A stretch of DNA of 64,000 nt from Methylocaldum sp. 14B (GTDB taxonomy: Bacteria > Pseudomonadota > Gammaproteobacteria > Methylococcales > Methylococcaceae): NCBI RefSeq assembly GCF_002005105.1, contig NZ_MSCV01000006.1, positions 1 to 64,000 on the forward strand, in the 5' to 3' direction. Positions 54,483 through 63,392 of the stretch are shown here, one piece after another; position 1 is the first letter of the stretch; every line of letters starts with the position of its first letter. The notes under the pieces were generated by a model, which worked only from the letters and a program-made list of their open reading frames with translations, was not told the DNA's origin and searched no databases. The position numbers and the translations under genes are program-made.

Positions 54483-54908
54483 TTGGGGGATATTTCCGAA
54501 CAAAGCGGGTTTCGCTGGCCCGTCCGCGTATATTACGAAGACACCGATGCCGGCGGCGTGGTTTATCACGCCAGCTATCTCAGATTTTTCGAGCGGGCAA
54601 GGACCGAGTTTTTGCGTTCGTTGGGTTTCGAGCAGGATGACCTTCGGACCCGACATGGGATCTTGTTCGCCGTTCGCTCGATGCAGATCGACTACGTGAA
54701 AGCGGCACGGTTCAACGAGATGCTCTGGGTGTCTGCCGAAGTGGAGCAGTTGAAGTCGGCGAGCTTGACGTTCAAACAACTGGCGGTACGGCAAGATAAC
54801 GAACTCGTGTGCGAGGCGCGGGTGCGCGTCGTCTGTCTCGTCGCCGAAACCTTCCGGCCCACGGCCATTCCTGATTTTTTATTGCAACGGTTAAAAAATG
54901 ACCTCTGA
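54483..54908 (+). CDS. ybgC: Acyl-CoA thioesterase YbgC of the Tol-Pal locus
   Basis: 141 residues with a hotdog fold. The catalytic loop YYEDTDAGGVVYHASYLRFFERAR holds the active Asp and the family signature. E. coli YbgC hydrolyses short-chain acyl-CoAs and associates with phospholipid synthesis. Start TTG54483 directly abuts the ruvB stop and has GAGGAG (about 54468) upstream; no better ATG exists. It overlaps tolQ by 11 nt. The arrangement ruvB-ybgC-tolQ is conserved. Confidence 0.93.
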   Translation: MGDISEQSGFRWPVRVYYEDTDAGGVVYHASYLRFFERARTEFLRSLGFEQDDLRTRHGILFAVRSMQIDYVKAARFNEMLWVSAEVEQLKSASLTFKQLAVRQDNELVCEARVRVVCLVAETFRPTAIPDFLLQRLKNDL

Positions 54909-55575
54909 ACTCTCCATATTCAAGTTAATCACCGAAGCGAGCCCGGTGGTCCAGATCGTTATGCTCATTCTGGTTTTGGCATCGGTTATTTCATGGACCT
55001 TCATTTTTTCGAAATACAAGGAGATCAGGCGCGCCGAGGAGACTTCGGAGGAGTTCGAAGAACGCTTCTGGTCGGGGATAGATCTTGCCGATCTCTACCG
55101 CCAATTGACCCGAGAGGATCTGGGGACGGAAGGGCTCGAAAATATCTTCATGGCCGGATTCAAGGAATTCGCGCGGCTGCGGCAACAGCCGAACATCGGT
55201 CCCGATGCGGTGATGGAGGGAACGCAGAGGGTGATGCGCGTGGCCCTGAACCGCGAATTGGAGAGCCTGGACGAGCGCTTGCCGTTTCTCGCCACGGTCG
55301 GTTCCACGAGTCCCTACGTCGGACTGTTCGGTACCGTGTGGGGCATCATGAACTCGTTCCGGTCGCTCGGCAGCGTCAAGCAGGCGACCCTGGCCATGGT
55401 GGCGCCCGGCATTTCCGAAGCGCTGGTGGCGACTGCCATGGGCTTGTTCGCCGCGATTCCGGCGGTCATGGCCTATAACCGCTATTCGACCGATATCGGG
55501 CGGCTGGCCAATCGGTACGAAGCGTTCACCGAAGAATTCCTGAGCTTATTGCATCGTCAGGCGCACGCAAAATGA
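54898..55575 (+). CDS. tolQ: Tol-Pal inner-membrane motor protein TolQ
   Basis: 225 residues, three membrane helices (about 17-37, 130-150 and 165-190). The channel-forming helices show YVGLFGTVWGIMNSF and GISEALVATAMGLFAAIPAV. TolQ with TolR is a proton-driven motor that energises TolA for outer-membrane invagination at division. Start ATG54898 overlaps ybgC; its stop overlaps the tolR start (ATGA). Confidence 0.95.
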   Translation: MTSELSIFKLITEASPVVQIVMLILVLASVISWTFIFSKYKEIRRAEETSEEFEERFWSGIDLADLYRQLTREDLGTEGLENIFMAGFKEFARLRQQPNIGPDAVMEGTQRVMRVALNRELESLDERLPFLATVGSTSPYVGLFGTVWGIMNSFRSLGSVKQATLAMVAPGISEALVATAMGLFAAIPAVMAYNRYSTDIGRLANRYEAFTEEFLSLLHRQAHAK

Positions 55576-56018
55576 ACGTATCATCCGGGGGAAGCGGGCG
55601 CGGCCGTCGCCGCAGGCCCATGGCCGAAATCAATGTCGTTCCTTATATCGACGTCTCTTTGGTGCTCTTGATCATTTTTATGGTGACGGCGCCGCTGCTT
55701 CAAACCGGGGTGGACGTGGATCTTCCCCAAGCCGAGGCCAGAACCGTCGATCCGCAGCAGGATCTGCCCATCATCGTATCGATCAATGCCGAAGGCCGCT
55801 TGTTCGTGGATGCCGGCAATCAGGAGGACGTCGAGGTCGATTCCGACGCGCTTACCGCCAGAGTCATGGATGCTCTCCAGAAAAAACCGGGGCTCTCGGT
55901 CTTGATTCGGGGCGACAAGACCGTGGATTACGGCAAAGTCGTGATGGTCATGGCCTCGCTCAAAAACGCGGGCGTACCGAGCGTCGGATTGATGACGGGC
56001 CCGGCCGAGGACGAATGA
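55572..56018 (+). CDS. tolR: Tol-Pal motor protein TolR
   Basis: 148 residues. One membrane helix (about 25-43) begins EINVVPYIDVSLVLLIIFMV, with the proton-carrying Asp in PYIDV. The periplasmic part carries VSINAEGRLFVDAG and SVLIRGDKTVDYGKV of the ExbD/TolR family. It overlaps tolQ and tolA by ATGA overlaps at both ends. Confidence 0.95.
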   Translation: MNVSSGGSGRGRRRRPMAEINVVPYIDVSLVLLIIFMVTAPLLQTGVDVDLPQAEARTVDPQQDLPIIVSINAEGRLFVDAGNQEDVEVDSDALTARVMDALQKKPGLSVLIRGDKTVDYGKVVMVMASLKNAGVPSVGLMTGPAEDE

Positions 56019-57532
56019 GTCGTTCCCATTCCAAACGCTACCGTGGTCCGTTCGGGCTATCGGTGGCGCTACACGCTGTTCTGATCCTTCTTTTTGCGGT
56101 TCAGTTCGATTCCGTCACGCCGGTCGCGCAGCCGCCCCAGCCGGAAATCATTCAGGCGACAGCGGTCGACGAATTCCAGATCGAGCGGGGACGGCAAGCC
56201 AGGCGGCGCGAGGAGCAGGCCCGTCAGGAAAAGCTGGAAGAGGAGCGGCGCGTCCAAGAAGAGGCCGAACGCCGGGAGCAGGCCGAAGCCCAAGAATTGA
56301 AGCGCAAACAGGACGAAGATGCCAAGCGGCAAGCCGAACTGGAAGCTCAGCGCAAAGCCGAGGCGGAGGAAAGAAAACGCCTGGAGGAGGCCAAGCGCCT
56401 CGCCGACCAGAAGCGTAAGGCCGACGAATCCAGGCAAGCTGAGCTGGAAGCCAAGCGCAAGGCGGAAGAACAGGCGTTGCGCAAAGCGGAGGCGGAAGCG
56501 AAGAAACGCCAGGAGGAAGATCGCCGTCAGGCCGAGCTCGAAGCCAGACGCCGGGCTGAAGAGGAGGCGAGGCGAAAGGCCGAAGTCGAAGCTAAACAAA
56601 AAGCCGAGGCTGAGGCCAAGCGTCAAGCGGAGGCCGAGGCAAAACAGAAGGCGGAGTTGGAAGCCAAGCAGAAGGCGGAAGCCGAGGCGAAACGGAAAGC
56701 GGAGCTCGAAGCCAAACAGAAAGCCGAAGCGGAAGCGAAACGGAAGACCGAGTTGGAAGCCAAACGGAAAGTCGAAGCCGACGCGAAGCGAAAAGCCGAG
56801 CTGGAAGCCAGACAAAAGGCGGAAGCCGAGGCAAAACGGAAAGCCGAGTTGGATGCCAAGCAAAAGGCTGAAGCGCAACGCAAAGCTGAACTGGAAGCCA
56901 AACTCAAGGCCGAAGCGGAAGCGAAGCGGAAGGCCGAATTGGAGGCCAAACAAAAGGCGGAAGCCGAGGCGAAACGGAAAGCTGCCGAATTGGAAGCTAG
57001 ACAGAAAGCGGAGGCCGAAGCAAAACGGAAAGCGGAGCTCGAAGCCAAACAGAAAGCCGAAGCGGAAGCGAAGCGAAAAGCCGAGCTGGAGGCAAAGCGG
57101 AAAGCCGAAGAAGAAGCGCGCCGGAAGGCCGAAGCCGAGGCGAAACGGAAGGCCGAGGAAGAGGCCCGCCGGCTACAGGCGGAGCGCGAATTGGCATTGC
57201 GCGAGCAGCTCGAGGAAGAACACCGAGCCGCGATGGAACAGCAAGCCAAGAAAGCGGCGAGCGACTGGGCGAATACGTACATCAAGCCGAAAGTTACGCG
57301 CTCATGGCTTCGTCCGCCGTCCGCCAAGAGCGGGCTGTCCTGTATAATTCAAGTCCGCTTGCTGCCGGGCGGTGAGGTGGCTGATGTCCAAGTGGTCAGC
57401 AGTAGCGGCGACTCCACGTTCGACCGATCCGCCGAGGCTGCCGTGCGCAAAGCATCGCCTTTGCCATGGCCTTCTGACCCGAAGGTGGCGGAACAACTTC
57501 GAGCATTTAAGTTCACATTCAAGCCCGAATAA
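56015..57532 (+). CDS. tolA: Tol-Pal linker protein TolA with expanded helical repeat
   Basis: 505 residues. An N-terminal membrane helix (about 13-31, FGLSVALHAVLILLFAVQF), a very long charged helical domain II (about 55-415), and a C-terminal domain III (ADVQVVSSSGDSTFDRS onward). Domain II changes at residue about 188 into tandem 16-residue units of the type KAEAEAKRKAELEAKQ, repeated roughly a dozen times with one 14- and one 17-residue variant. E. coli TolA has 421 residues, so the linker is longer here. It spans the periplasm from the motor to TolB and Pal. Confidence 0.93.
   Translation: MSRSHSKRYRGPFGLSVALHAVLILLFAVQFDSVTPVAQPPQPEIIQATAVDEFQIERGRQARRREEQARQEKLEEERRVQEEAERREQAEAQELKRKQDEDAKRQAELEAQRKAEAEERKRLEEAKRLADQKRKADESRQAELEAKRKAEEQALRKAEAEAKKRQEEDRRQAELEARRRAEEEARRKAEVEAKQKAEAEAKRQAEAEAKQKAELEAKQKAEAEAKRKAELEAKQKAEAEAKRKTELEAKRKVEADAKRKAELEARQKAEAEAKRKAELDAKQKAEAQRKAELEAKLKAEAEAKRKAELEAKQKAEAEAKRKAAELEARQKAEAEAKRKAELEAKQKAEAEAKRKAELEAKRKAEEEARRKAEAEAKRKAEEEARRLQAERELALREQLEEEHRAAMEQQAKKAASDWANTYIKPKVTRSWLRPPSAKSGLSCIIQVRLLPGGEVADVQVVSSSGDSTFDRSAEAAVRKASPLPWPSDPKVAEQLRAFKFTFKPE
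56577..57176 (+). repeat. 48-bp tandem repeats in tolA
   Basis: The DNA encodes successive copies of a 16-residue Lys/Ala/Glu unit. The copies differ slightly at third positions. One unit is two residues short (KAEAQRKAELEAKL) and one has an extra residue (KRKAAELEARQ). The 48-bp period could expand or contract by slippage, altering linker length without breaking the frame. Confidence 0.8.
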
Positions 57533-57550
57533 TTCTTGTCCAGGTGTTTG

Positions 57551-58840
57551 ATGAATAGACGATTTCGCAGCGTTTTCTTTTTGAGCGTCTTTCTCACGCT
57601 CTTCAGTGGTTGGGCGCGCTCCGAGCTAAACGTGGAAATTACTCAGGGCGTCGAAGGCGCCATGCCGATCGCCGTGGTGCCTTTCGGTCAGCAGATTTTG
57701 CCGGGCGACAACATCGGCAGCATCATCGCGGCTGATCTCGCACGTAGCGGACGCTTCAAACCTTTGCCGGAAAGCGAAATGCTGGAAACGCCGACGTCGC
57801 CGGAGCAGGTTCGATTCCGCACCTGGCAAGTGTTGGGGCAGGATCATCTGGTCATAGGGCGGGTACAGCCCGGTGCCGGCAGCCAGTACGAGGCCGAGTT
57901 TTTCCTGTACGACTCGATAAAAGGTACGCTGCTGACCAGCGCCAGAATCCCGTTCAATGCGCCGGAGACGCGCCGCACCGCGCACCGTATCGCCGACGTC
58001 ATTTATCAGCAGTTGACCGGCGAGCCCGGCGCGTTCGCTACTCGCGTGGCGTACGTAACCGTGACCGGCAGCGGCCCTCGCGATCGGCAGTACCGTCTCC
58101 AAATCGCCGATACCGACGGGTATAACCCGCAAACCATCATCAGCTCGGTCGAACCGATCATGTCCCCGGCCTGGTCGCCGGACGGCAAGCGGATCGCTTA
58201 CGTGTCGTTCGAGAACAAGACCTCGGCCATCTTCATCCAGACCCTTGCGACGGGCGAACGTCAGAAGGTGTCCGACGCGCCCGGCATCAACGGGGCGCCG
58301 GCCTGGTCTCCGGATGGCTCTCAATTGGCTATGACCCTCTCCAAGGATGGCAACCCTGATGTTTACGTGATGAATTTGGCGTCCCGCTCTTTGCGCCGAA
58401 TTACGGATCATATCGGCATCGATACCGAGCCGAACTGGTCGCGGGATGGCGGGAGCATCGTATTCACGTCGGATCGAGGCGGGAAACCGCAGCTCTATCT
58501 CGTGTCTTCCTCCGGGGGGCCGGCGCAGCGCTTGACCTACGAGGGAGAATACAATGCGCGCGGAGTGTTCTCGCCCGACGGACGCAGCATTGCGATGGTC
58601 CACGGCAATGGCGGCGATTACCGGATCGCCGTGATGGATTTGCAGACCCGTACATTGCGCGTGCTAACCAAGGGGCGTCTGGACGAATCGCCGGGTTTTG
58701 CGCCTAACGGGAGCATGATTCTTTACGCCTCGAAGAGCGGCGGAGTAGGGCAGTTGGCAGCCGTTTCGATAGACGGCAGGGTTCAGCAGAGCCTTCGTAT
58801 CGACAGCGGACAAGTGCGCGAGCCGGCGTGGTCCCCGTAA
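57551..58840 (+). CDS. tolB: Periplasmic Tol-Pal protein TolB
   Basis: 429 residues. A signal peptide ([20 protein letters not shown]) precedes an N-terminal alpha/beta domain ([20 protein letters not shown]) and a six-bladed propeller with repeated SPDG motifs: [56 protein letters not shown]. TolB binds Pal and TolA. ATG57551 opens the signal peptide; an alternative TTG57536 adds only five residues. 18 nt after tolA. Confidence 0.95.
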   Translation: MNRRFRSVFFLSVFLTLFSGWARSELNVEITQGVEGAMPIAVVPFGQQILPGDNIGSIIAADLARSGRFKPLPESEMLETPTSPEQVRFRTWQVLGQDHLVIGRVQPGAGSQYEAEFFLYDSIKGTLLTSARIPFNAPETRRTAHRIADVIYQQLTGEPGAFATRVAYVTVTGSGPRDRQYRLQIADTDGYNPQTIISSVEPIMSPAWSPDGKRIAYVSFENKTSAIFIQTLATGERQKVSDAPGINGAPAWSPDGSQLAMTLSKDGNPDVYVMNLASRSLRRITDHIGIDTEPNWSRDGGSIVFTSDRGGKPQLYLVSSSGGPAQRLTYEGEYNARGVFSPDGRSIAMVHGNGGDYRIAVMDLQTRTLRVLTKGRLDESPGFAPNGSMILYASKSGGVGQLAAVSIDGRVQQSLRIDSGQVREPAWSP

Positions 58841-58924
58841 GGCGGCGTTGGCGGGTTTCGTGAGAAGGGCGGAAGCTTAGAAAAAACAGTAGGTCGATTT
58901 TTATCTTGCTAGTGGGGAAAACAG

Positions 58925-59506
58925 ATGAAACTTGTCAAGACTGCATTGGTTGTCGCTATGATGTCTCTTGTCCTTAACGGTTGTAGCTCGAAAGGCGGCG
59001 TGCAAGAGGAGGCCGGCGCCGAAGCGGGCATGGAGGGCGGGCCCGGCGGCCCGCAGATCAGCAAGTACGGCGAAGGCACGGATGGCGGCGCATACGGTCC
59101 GGGCGGCGCCGGTTACGGTCCGGGTGCGGGCGGGACCGGCGATCCGATGCTGGATGATCCGTCCAGTCCGTTGTCCAAGCGAGTCATCTACTTTATGTAC
59201 GATAGCTACGAAGTGCTGCCGGAGTATCAGCAGGTCGTCAGTGCTCATGCGAATTATCTGGCTTCCCATCCGGAGCGCAACATCATTCTGGAAGGACATG
59301 CGGACGAGCGGGGCTCTCCCGAGTACAACATCGCGTTGGGCGAGCAGCGGGCCAAGGCCGTAGCCAAGATGATGCAGTTCCAGGGCGCTAATGATGGCCA
59401 GGTCCAAGTGGTCAGCTTCGGCGAGGAAAAACCTGCCGTATCGGGTCACGACGAATCGGTTTGGCAGCAGAATCGTCGGGTGGAAATTTCCTATTCGGGA
59501 CGTTAA
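58925..59506 (+). CDS. pal: Peptidoglycan-associated lipoprotein Pal
   Basis: 193 residues. A lipoprotein signal ends in LVLNGC with Cys20 as the lipid site. A glycine-rich linker (about 25-75, GGPGGPQISKYGEG and YGPGGAGYGPGAGG) follows; it is longer than in E. coli. The OmpA-like peptidoglycan-binding domain shows IYFMYDSYEVLPEY, LEGHADERGSPEYNIALGEQ and NRRVEISY. It anchors the outer membrane to the wall and is recruited by TolB. Last but one in the Tol-Pal cluster. Confidence 0.95.
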   Translation: MKLVKTALVVAMMSLVLNGCSSKGGVQEEAGAEAGMEGGPGGPQISKYGEGTDGGAYGPGGAGYGPGAGGTGDPMLDDPSSPLSKRVIYFMYDSYEVLPEYQQVVSAHANYLASHPERNIILEGHADERGSPEYNIALGEQRAKAVAKMMQFQGANDGQVQVVSFGEEKPAVSGHDESVWQQNRRVEISYSGR

Positions 59507-59510
59507 CCGT

Positions 59511-60362
59511 ATGCATCTAAAAAAGCCGGTTTTCACATTGCTGTTTTTGGGATCGCTGCATGCGACGATTTCGAGTGCCCAGCAGTACGACCAGATATAC
59601 GATCGAAGGTACGATCAAAATCAAACCGGCTACGGGGTGGCTACCCTCGAGGAGCGCGTCTCTCAGTTGGAGAGGCGTCTCTCGGGAAACACCTTGATCG
59701 AAATGTTCAATCGGATGGAGCAGTTGCAGGCTGAAGTCCTCAAGCTCCGCGGGGAAAACGAGGAGCTTGCCCATCAGCTCGAAGAGCTGAAAAACCAGCA
59801 ACAGGCTATGTATACGGACTTGGACCAGCGTATGCAGCAGTTGTCCGCCGGCGGTTCCGCTGCGCCGCAGGCGCCCCTCGATCAGTCCGCTTCGCCCGAT
59901 GGCGCGGCCCCGACGGAAGCGACCGCGTCTCAGGCACCGGCGCCACAAGCGCCCGTTTCGCCTGGCGATCCGGGAAATCGCCAGGCGGCCTATCAAAAGG
60001 CTTTCAATACATTGAAAGAAGGAAAATATCCGGAAGCGGTCAAGGAATTCAAAAACTTCATCGCGGCCTATCCGACCGGCGAATACGCGGACAATGCGCA
60101 CTACTGGCTTGCGGAAGCGTATTATGTCAGCCGCGATTTCAATACTTCGCGCGACATTTTCCGGAAACTGATCAAGGACTTTCCACAGAGCAGCAAAGTG
60201 CCGGACGCTCTGTTGAAAATCGGTTTCATCGAGTACGAAATCGGCCAGAAGGCGAACGCGAAGGAACTGCTGACCGAGGTCGTCAAGCGTTATCCCGATT
60301 CCAGCGCCGCAAAGATGGCGGAGAAACGGCTGGATAAGCTACGGCAAGAAGCAAAGCGCTGA
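59511..60362 (+). CDS. cpoB: Cell division coordinator CpoB (YbgF)
   Basis: 283 residues. A signal peptide (MHLKKPVFTLLFLGSLHATIS), an N-terminal trimerising coiled coil at about 40-110 (LEERVSQLERRLSGN), a Pro/Ala linker at about 115-160 and C-terminal tetratricopeptide repeats (AYQKAFNTLKEGKYPEAVKEF, NAHYWLAEAYYVSRDF). CpoB couples PBP1B and Tol function at the septum. ATG59511 is chosen because the signal starts there, 4 nt after pal; the open frame upstream overlaps pal. Confidence 0.93.
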   Translation: MHLKKPVFTLLFLGSLHATISSAQQYDQIYDRRYDQNQTGYGVATLEERVSQLERRLSGNTLIEMFNRMEQLQAEVLKLRGENEELAHQLEELKNQQQAMYTDLDQRMQQLSAGGSAAPQAPLDQSASPDGAAPTEATASQAPAPQAPVSPGDPGNRQAAYQKAFNTLKEGKYPEAVKEFKNFIAAYPTGEYADNAHYWLAEAYYVSRDFNTSRDIFRKLIKDFPQSSKVPDALLKIGFIEYEIGQKANAKELLTEVVKRYPDSSAAKMAEKRLDKLRQEAKR

Positions 60363-60382
60363 TTTTTGGCAGCGCCTGATTA

Positions 60383-61024
60383 GTGAATCAACTTCGAGTA
60401 ACCGAAATCTTCTACTCCCTGCAAGGGGAGTCCCGCACCGTTGGATTGCCGACGGTCTTCGTCCGTTTGACGGGATGTCCGCTGCGTTGCGTGTATTGCG
60501 ACACGGCTTACGCCTTTACCGGCGGCCAAAAGATGTCCATCAACGAAATCGTGGCTGAAGTTGGGACCTACCATCCGGGTTATGTGACCGTCACAGGGGG
60601 CGAGCCGTTGGCGCAGCGCGGGTGTCTCGTCTTGCTGGATGCGCTGGTCGAGAAAGGCTATGAGGTTTCGCTGGAAACCAGCGGGGCTCTGGACGTGTCG
60701 GACGTCAACCCGAAAGTCGTCAAGGTTCTGGACCTCAAGACGCCTTCGTCCTGCGAAGAGTCGAGGAATCTCTATCGCAACCTGAACTATCTCGATCGGA
60801 AGGATCAGCTCAAGTTCGTCATCATGAACGAGGCCGATTATCAATGGGCAAAGGCCAAGATGGATGAATACGGCTTGTCGGATCGTTGCGAAGTGCTCTT
60901 CTCGCCGGCCATGGGCGCGCAAGATCCAGCGGAACTCGCCGACAAGATTTTGCGCGACCGTTTGCCGGTTCGTTTCCAAGTACAGCTACACAAGATCCTC
61001 TGGGGCGACACACCCGGACGGTGA
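60383..61024 (+). CDS. queE: 7-carboxy-7-deazaguanine synthase QueE
   Basis: 213 residues, a radical SAM enzyme. Cluster cysteines at 32, 36 and 39 in [26 protein letters not shown] is the SAM-binding GGE motif. It makes CDG from CPH4 in queuosine/preQ0 synthesis. Start is GTG60383. Its stop overlaps queC (TGATG). The closeness of queE/queC to cpoB is typical of Pseudomonas-like genomes. Confidence 0.93.
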   Translation: MNQLRVTEIFYSLQGESRTVGLPTVFVRLTGCPLRCVYCDTAYAFTGGQKMSINEIVAEVGTYHPGYVTVTGGEPLAQRGCLVLLDALVEKGYEVSLETSGALDVSDVNPKVVKVLDLKTPSSCEESRNLYRNLNYLDRKDQLKFVIMNEADYQWAKAKMDEYGLSDRCEVLFSPAMGAQDPAELADKILRDRLPVRFQVQLHKILWGDTPGR

Positions 61025-61704
61025 TGACGATGATGAAAAAAGCGGTTGTTTTGCTCTCCGGCGGACTCGATTCGGCGACGACTCTGGTTATCGCGAAGTC
61101 GCAAGGATACGAGTGTTACGCCCTCAGTTTCGATTACGGACAGCGCCATGGCGCGGAGCTCCATGCCGCCCGGCGCGTGGCGCAGAGCTGCGGCGCGATC
61201 GAGCACAAGATTATCCGAATAGGTCTCGGCGAGTTCGGCGGCTCGGCGCTCACCGACACCCGCATCGCCGTGCCGGAGACTCCGCAGGAAGGCATTCCGG
61301 TCACTTACGTACCTGCGCGGAATACCGTCTTTCTCGCATTCGCCCTCGGCTGGGCGGAAGTCTTGGGCAGCGCGGACATTTTCATAGGCGTGAATGCCGT
61401 CGACTATTCCGGCTACCCTGATTGCCGGCCGCAGTATATCGAGGCTTTCGAGCGCCTGGCGAACTTGGCGACCAAGGCCGGTGTCGAGGGGAAGCATTTC
61501 AAGGTACATGCGCCGTTGATCACGCTCAAAAAGGCCGAAATCATCCGCATCGGGACAGATTTGGGCATCGATTATGCTTTAACGGTGTCATGTTATTCGG
61601 CCGACGATGAAGGGCGAGCCTGCGGTTCGTGCGACTCGTGTCGATTCCGAAAAATCGGTTTTGCCGAAGCCGGTATTTCAGATCCCACGCGCTATAAATC
61701 CTAA
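61024..61704 (+). CDS. queC: 7-cyano-7-deazaguanine synthase QueC
   Basis: 226 residues. ATP-binding P-loop SGGLDS (12-17) and zinc cysteines in [17 protein letters not shown] near the end are diagnostic. It converts CDG to preQ0. ATG61024 overlaps the queE stop; two in-frame ATGs follow at 61030 and 61033. No queD or queF is in the window. The next gene is convergent. Confidence 0.94.
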   Translation: MTMMKKAVVLLSGGLDSATTLVIAKSQGYECYALSFDYGQRHGAELHAARRVAQSCGAIEHKIIRIGLGEFGGSALTDTRIAVPETPQEGIPVTYVPARNTVFLAFALGWAEVLGSADIFIGVNAVDYSGYPDCRPQYIEAFERLANLATKAGVEGKHFKVHAPLITLKKAEIIRIGTDLGIDYALTVSCYSADDEGRACGSCDSCRFRKIGFAEAGISDPTRYKS

Positions 61705-61726
61705 AGATCGAATGGTTCGGCTTCCG

Positions 61727-62002
61727 CTATTTGCCCGGCATTTTGCCGCTGAGCGAATAGGCGAAAGCGATCACTTCGGCCACCGCAAGATAGAGTTCCC
61801 GCGGAATTTCATTGCCCAGCGGGACCTTGGCCAACACGTTCGCCAAACCCTCGTCCGCGTGCAGCGGAATATTGTGTTGCCGCGCCCGCTCTATGATCTG
61901 CTCCGCGACCGCACCTTTGCCCTTTGCGGTCACGCGCGGGGTGCTCTCTCCGTCGTAATGCAGGGCGACGGCGATATCGGGAGGATTGACCAGCCGGGTC
62001 AT
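61727..62002 (-). CDS. FlhB C-terminal-domain-like protein (EscU/YscU/HrcU family)
   Basis: 91 residues corresponding to the cytoplasmic export-switch domain of FlhB (FlhB-CC). The region MTRLVNPPDIAVALHYD aligns with the FlhB cleavage strand, but the NPTH motif reads NPPD, so autocleavage is not expected. IIERARQHNIPLHADEGLANVL and IPRELYLAVAEVIAFAYSL complete the domain. Such FhlB paralogues occur beside fliK and may modulate export of flagellar substrates. It overlaps the fliK-like gene by ATGA. Confidence 0.88.
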   Translation of the reverse strand: MTRLVNPPDIAVALHYDGESTPRVTAKGKGAVAEQIIERARQHNIPLHADEGLANVLAKVPLGNEIPRELYLAVAEVIAFAYSLSGKMPGK

Positions 62003-63387
62003 GCGCGGATATCCAGGATCGGCGGGGAGGGATTTTCGGAGCGCGGCGAATCGGGCGGTCGATCCAGCGCCGTCAGTTGACCTACGGCTAGCCCTGCGCC
62101 ATGCAGTCGCGCTCTAAGACGTTCGCACTGCTCGCGGATGAGGTCGGATGTCGTTGCCGTGTCGCTCCACAAATAGGTGTCGATCCGGTCGCCCTTCAAG
62201 ACGACGCGCGCACAGAACGTCCCGAGCCCCGGCGGGTGCAATTCCAGCGTAAGCGACCAAGAGTCGGGACTCTCCGCGCTGCCGGGCTTCGCATCCTTGG
62301 TTATCAGCAGTTTTGCCGCGTCCTTATGCTGTCCATCGGTAAAAGGGATTTCCAATTGCCAAACAGATGGCGCGGCATCGTTCCTGGGCAGTGACGCAAG
62401 CTGATCCATGACCACCCTGGCGATTGCGGCTTCGACTTTTTGCGCGATACGTTCGGCTCCGCGTTCATTCCCCTGCACGAGTTCGTTCTGTTCGTCCGGT
62501 GACGGAAGAGTCTTGCGGCGTGCGGTGGATAATTCGTGCTCCGGGGTGCGCGGCGTCGCGAGCTGCGAGTCTCCAGGCAGTTTCGGTGAATCCTTTTCGC
62601 CGCGCTCCGCAGTTCGCGCGATTCGCTCATCCGCGAGCGCGATATCTTCGGATGTGCCGGCGTCTTCGAAACGAAACTCGGTTAGTTCCGCTTGCTCTTC
62701 GGCATCGGCGCTGAACGGTCGGGTTTGAATCTCTCCTCCGTCCGCCGTAGTGCGGGGCGTATCGGGGATAGCGTCCGCACTGGTCCGAAGCACCTTCAGC
62801 CTATCGAGAACTCGGAGCAGTTGCGCTTTGAAATCCGAATCGGCGAATTCGGCCGACGAATCGGCATTGTCGGCGAGCTTCGCTTCAAGAAATATCCCCG
62901 AGTTCAATAAACCTTTTTCCAAGCCCTCGGGTGTCGCCAACTCGGATTTTTTCGGGATCGAGGCCAACAGATTTTCTAAAGCTTGTGTGATCGGGACGGG
63001 CAACGGGGACGTTTGTCTGGCCTGCGCGACTAGGCGGTGGAGTTCCTGGATCACATCGGCGAGCGGTTCCTGTTTCGGCAAGAACAGGCGTAAAGCCTGC
63101 TGAACCGTCGATTCCGGCACATCGGCGCCGGAATCGCGCGGCACGATGCGAAGCTCGGGCGTGGTGCCGAGCTTGACCACCTCGAGTTCGAGTATCTGCC
63201 CCGGCTGGAGGTTCGCGCTGCTGTTTGCCGTAAGAGTGCGGCCGCCGGCGTCGAGTCGGAGAAGGAAGCTGTTGTCCTTGAGTTGTGTCTCAACGACCGC
63301 TCGAAGAATGTCCCCGAGCTTTAGCGGCTGCGCCCCGGCTTGAAGCAGGGGAGTCGTCGGGACGAGGACAGGCAGCCGGATTTCCAT
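61999..63387 (-). CDS. Flagellar hook-length control protein FliK-like
   Basis: About 462 residues. The poorly conserved, charged N-terminal two thirds are expected of FliK. The C-terminal Flg_hook domain is seen as LELHPPGLGTFCARVVLKGDRIDTYLW (split: LELHPPGLGTFCARVVL) and LRARLHGAGLAVGQLTALD. It sets hook length and switches export with FlhB. ATG63387 is chosen; TTG63396 overlaps the stop of the HDOD gene and is an alternative. It precedes the FlhB-like gene on the same strand. Confidence 0.82.
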   Translation of the reverse strand: MEIRLPVLVPTTPLLQAGAQPLKLGDILRAVVETQLKDNSFLLRLDAGGRTLTANSSANLQPGQILELEVVKLGTTPELRIVPRDSGADVPESTVQQALRLFLPKQEPLADVIQELHRLVAQARQTSPLPVPITQALENLLASIPKKSELATPEGLEKGLLNSGIFLEAKLADNADSSAEFADSDFKAQLLRVLDRLKVLRTSADAIPDTPRTTADGGEIQTRPFSADAEEQAELTEFRFEDAGTSEDIALADERIARTAERGEKDSPKLPGDSQLATPRTPEHELSTARRKTLPSPDEQNELVQGNERGAERIAQKVEAAIARVVMDQLASLPRNDAAPSVWQLEIPFTDGQHKDAAKLLITKDAKPGSAESPDSWSLTLELHPPGLGTFCARVVLKGDRIDTYLWSDTATTSDLIREQCERLRARLHGAGLAVGQLTALDRPPDSPRSENPSPPILDIRA

Positions 63388-63392
63388 TTGTG

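Noticed and set aside
56069-56953. 294-codon minus-strand frame across tolA rich in Phe, Gly, Leu
   Set aside because: It arises from the tolA repeat DNA read backwards; the periodic composition mirrors the 48-bp unit.
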